Positions 33,464-35,149 of a stretch of 35,149 nucleotides of DNA are shown here, one piece after another. Every line of letters starts with the position of its first letter. Position 1 is the first letter of the stretch. The DNA comes from SIG480 sp045586595 (GTDB lineage: Bacteria > Bacillota > Clostridia > Oscillospirales > JAAYXM01). The stretch lies in assembly GCA_045586595.1 (NCBI GenBank), contig JAZNAQ010000039.1:1-35149 (forward strand), read 5' to 3'. The position numbers and the translations under genes are program-made. The notes under the pieces are model-generated. The model did not search any database. It had not been told where the DNA came from and saw nothing but the letters and a program-made list of their open reading frames with translations.

Positions 33464-34156
33464 CTATTCTATAGCGAGCTCGTCAGAAGCAGAAAGCCCG
33501 GGGCCGAATATGGCTTTGTGATCATAATATTTCTCAAACGCTTCTTTTGTATATGCTCCAAGCTCTATAAGCTTATTGCCGAGTAGCTGGGCTGCTCCCT
33601 TTGACGTGTTCCCGAGTGCTGCATATGACACGAGCACAACGTCTGCACGAAGAAAACGCTCTCTGTCGGGCGCACCGGCAAGGAGCCCTGCGCTTTTTGC
33701 ACAGTCAAACGGGTTGCTGTAGGTAAAATCAAGCGCGTTTGCGTCTGAATACCCCATTGCGCGGAGCATGAATGTGAGATACATCTCGATTGAGGCGGTA
33801 CTCGCGCCACCAAACTTTGTGGCAGACATACCGTTTGTCAGCTTGTTCTCATATGCATAACCTACATATTTATCTGCCCATGCGGGAACATCTGTAAATG
33901 GATGCTTTCTGACCTTTGAAAGCGCCTCATTCTCTTTGCCGAGAACGCGGACAAGCATAACGAGAGCCTCTGTTCTTGTAGGTGCACGATCAAGCGCAAA
34001 GTCTGTTTCTGAGACTCCCTTAAAAAGGCCGAGCCCCTTCAGGCGCTCTGCGAGCGCAGTCTCCGTTGCAAAATCGCGTTCTGCCGAAAATGCGGCGACA
34101 TTAGTAACGCAAAAGGTCATCACTATGCATAGAATAAATGCTGTTATTCTTTTCAT
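33464..34156 (-). CDS. Secreted SLH-like domain protein, paralogue of the downstream protease's N-terminus
   Basis: A 230-residue exported protein with a signal peptide (about 1-25) and the same SLH-like block as residues 30-215 of the protease; long stretches such as VPAWADKYVGYAYENKLTNG are identical. It lacks any protease domain and ends in a short acidic tail. It arose by tandem duplication, or the protease gained its catalytic domain by fusion. It probably attaches to the cell wall. GGGG precedes the ATG. Confidence 0.85.
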   Translation of the reverse strand: MKRITAFILCIVMTFCVTNVAAFSAERDFATETALAERLKGLGLFKGVSETDFALDRAPTRTEALVMLVRVLGKENEALSKVRKHPFTDVPAWADKYVGYAYENKLTNGMSATKFGGASTASIEMYLTFMLRAMGYSDANALDFTYSNPFDCAKSAGLLAGAPDRERFLRADVVLVSYAALGNTSKGAAQLLGNKLIELGAYTKEAFEKYYDHKAIFGPGLSASDELAIE

Positions 34157-34188
34157 ATTGCCAATACCCCTTTATACAGTATAGCTAT

Positions 34189-34217
34189 ATCTTACCATAT
34201 CACAGAGGCTTTTGCAA
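34189..34217 (-). promoter_or_regulatory. Promoter candidate of the SLH/protease operon
   Basis: Minus strand -35 TTGCAA (34217-34212), 17-bp spacer, -10 TAAGAT (34194-34189), 32 nt ahead of the first gene. Confidence 0.5.
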
Positions 34218-34284
34218 ACAGAACGAGCGTAATATGCACTTTATATAAATATAATACCCACCTTAAAAAATTGCAAATTTAGGC

Positions 34285-34313
34285 TTGACAACATACATTT
34301 AACGTGGTAAAAT
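34285..34313 (+). promoter_or_regulatory. Promoter of the five-tRNA operon
   Basis: -35 TTGACA (34285-34290), 17-bp spacer, -10 TAAAAT (34308-34313), 16 nt ahead of tRNA-Gly. No further promoter is obvious between the tRNAs, so they are probably cut from one transcript. Confidence 0.85.
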
Positions 34314-34329
34314 TTATAGGCTTAGATTT

Positions 34330-34403
<74 letters not shown>

Positions 34404-34427
34404 TTTTTTTGCGCGTAGGCCTAACGT

Positions 34428-34504
<77 letters not shown>

Positions 34505-34539
34505 CTTTTTTAATGCCGATGCTCAAAGTTTGATATTAT

Positions 34540-34617
34540 GGTGGGTATAGCTCAGTTGGTTAGAGTACCAGATTGTGGCTCTGGGGGTCGCCGGTTCGAA
34601 TCCGGCTACCCACCCCA
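34540..34617 (+). tRNA. tRNA-His (GTG)
   Basis: 78 nt counting the extra 5' G (-1) at 34540 that pairs with the discriminator C and is diagnostic for tRNA-His; acceptor GTGGGTA/TACCCAC; anticodon loop TTGTGGC (GTG); CCA encoded. Confidence 0.97.
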
Positions 34618-34642
34618 TATCCTCTCTTGGAGGTCCCGACGT

Positions 34643-34718
34643 TGGGATGTAGCCAAGTCGGTAAGGCACCAGACTTTGACTCTGGCATTCGTAGGTTCGA
34701 GTCCTGCCATCCCAGCCA
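34643..34718 (+). tRNA. tRNA-Gln (TTG)
   Basis: 76 nt with encoded CCA; acceptor TGGGATG/CATCCCA; anticodon loop CTTTGAC (TTG). The U34 is a likely substrate of the MnmA encoded at 7958. Confidence 0.97.
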
Positions 34719-34723
34719 AATAT

Positions 34724-34799
34724 GATCCACTAGCTCAGTAGGTAGAGCACCGCCCTTTTAAGGCGGGTGTCCGGAGTTCGAGCCTCCGGTGGATCACCA
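34724..34799 (+). tRNA. tRNA-Lys (TTT)
   Basis: 76 nt with encoded CCA; acceptor GATCCAC/GTGGATC; anticodon loop CTTTTAA (TTT). Last gene of the operon. Confidence 0.97.
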
Positions 34800-34800
34800 G

Positions 34801-34830
34801 CACCGTCGGTTTTTGCCGGCGGTGTTTTTA
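34801..34830 (+). terminator. Terminator of the tRNA operon
   Basis: Stem CACCGTCGG/CCGGCGGTG with one G-U, a 6-nt loop and TTTTTA, starting 1 nt after tRNA-Lys. Confidence 0.9.
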
Positions 34831-34858
34831 TGTTTCCGACGGAAACGCTTGTCCGATT

Positions 34859-34887
34859 TTGACTGTTGTGCTATAAATAAATATAAA
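34859..34887 (+). promoter_or_regulatory. Promoter of the Bro-N gene
   Basis: -35 TTGACT (34859-34864), 17-bp spacer, -10 TATAAA (34882-34887), 23 nt ahead of the start codon. Confidence 0.65.
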
Positions 34888-34910
34888 CCAGATCATCAGG
34901 AGGGGTCAAT

Positions 34911-35149
34911 ATGAGTGGAAATGATAGGATCCAACTGTTTGAAGATAAGCGTATCCGTACTGCATGGGACGAAGAAAAGGAAGAATGGTATTTTTCCATC
35001 GTAGATGTGGTGGGCGTACTGACTGATCAGCCTGACGCTCGGCACGCCAGCACCTATTGGGCTGTCCTGAAAAAGCGGCTCAATGAGGAAGGGGCAAGTG
35101 AACTGCTTACAGATTGTAAGCAGTTCAAAATGACCGCCGCCGATGGCAA
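34911..35149 (+). CDS. Bro-N domain (phage antirepressor/DinD-like) protein, 3' truncated by window end
   Basis: The first 79 codons are visible behind AGGAGGGG. IQLFEDKRIRTAWDEEKEEW and WYFSIVDVVGVLTD, then a YWAVLKKRLNEEGA segment, are the pattern of BRO family N-terminal DNA-binding domains found in phage antirepressors and in chromosomal DinD-like proteins. The gene continues beyond 35149, so its C-terminal domain, and thus its exact type, is unknown. Its place directly after a tRNA operon would fit an accessory region. Confidence 0.8.
   Translation, partial: MSGNDRIQLFEDKRIRTAWDEEKEEWYFSIVDVVGVLTDQPDARHASTYWAVLKKRLNEEGASELLTDCKQFKMTAADG

Noticed and set aside
34538..34741. 67-codon frame across tRNA-His and tRNA-Gln
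   Set aside because: Translation of tRNA genes; the pattern GSGGRRFESGYPP is a known artefact of tRNA sequence.

Overview
The window is a chromosomal segment of an anaerobic, endospore-forming member of the Clostridia. The evidence is a spoVAC-spoVAD-spoVAE operon, a complete hydE-hydG-hydF set for [FeFe]-hydrogenase maturation, an NADP-type glutamate dehydrogenase, a SecA ending in a zinc-binding SEC-C motif, and strong SD/sigma-A signals. Gene content and style fit gut Oscillospirales-like Firmicutes, but the species cannot be named from sequence alone.

Layout. 1-17440 is chromosomal backbone: ahcY (minus, with an apparent frameshift over its stop), then secA, a secreted NAGPA-type phosphodiester glycosidase, a Xaa-Pro peptidase, mnmA, cysE and a decayed alpha/beta hydrolase (plus), gdhA (plus), a convergent beta-CASP RNA nuclease (minus), and hydE-hydG-hydF (plus) behind a structured leader that ends in a terminator. 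17484-17735 is a gene-free scar containing degenerate tRNA pieces.

17732-28773 is an integrative element of about 11 kb in the 3' half of an initiator tRNA-fMet gene. It is bounded by identical 50-bp direct repeats. It carries a tyrosine integrase and an overlapping excisionase-like gene at the right end, a DUF927 helicase-like replication protein, a Mor-type regulator, DUF3846 and DUF1643 proteins, and two blocks of unrecognised cargo. The cargo is a four-gene minus-strand operon (18179-19965) and a plus-strand membrane protein/SHOCT protein/lipoprotein set (20970-23027). No relaxase or conjugation machinery is visible, so it looks like a satellite-type or mobilizable element. The most novel material in the window is here.

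28728-35149 returns to backbone: intact tRNA-fMet and tRNA-Leu, the spoVA genes, tRNA-Arg, a cysteine-type amidase, two tandem secreted SLH-like proteins (one fused to a trypsin-like protease), a five-tRNA operon (Gly, Arg, His, Gln, Lys), and the start of a Bro-N antirepressor-like gene that may open another accessory region.
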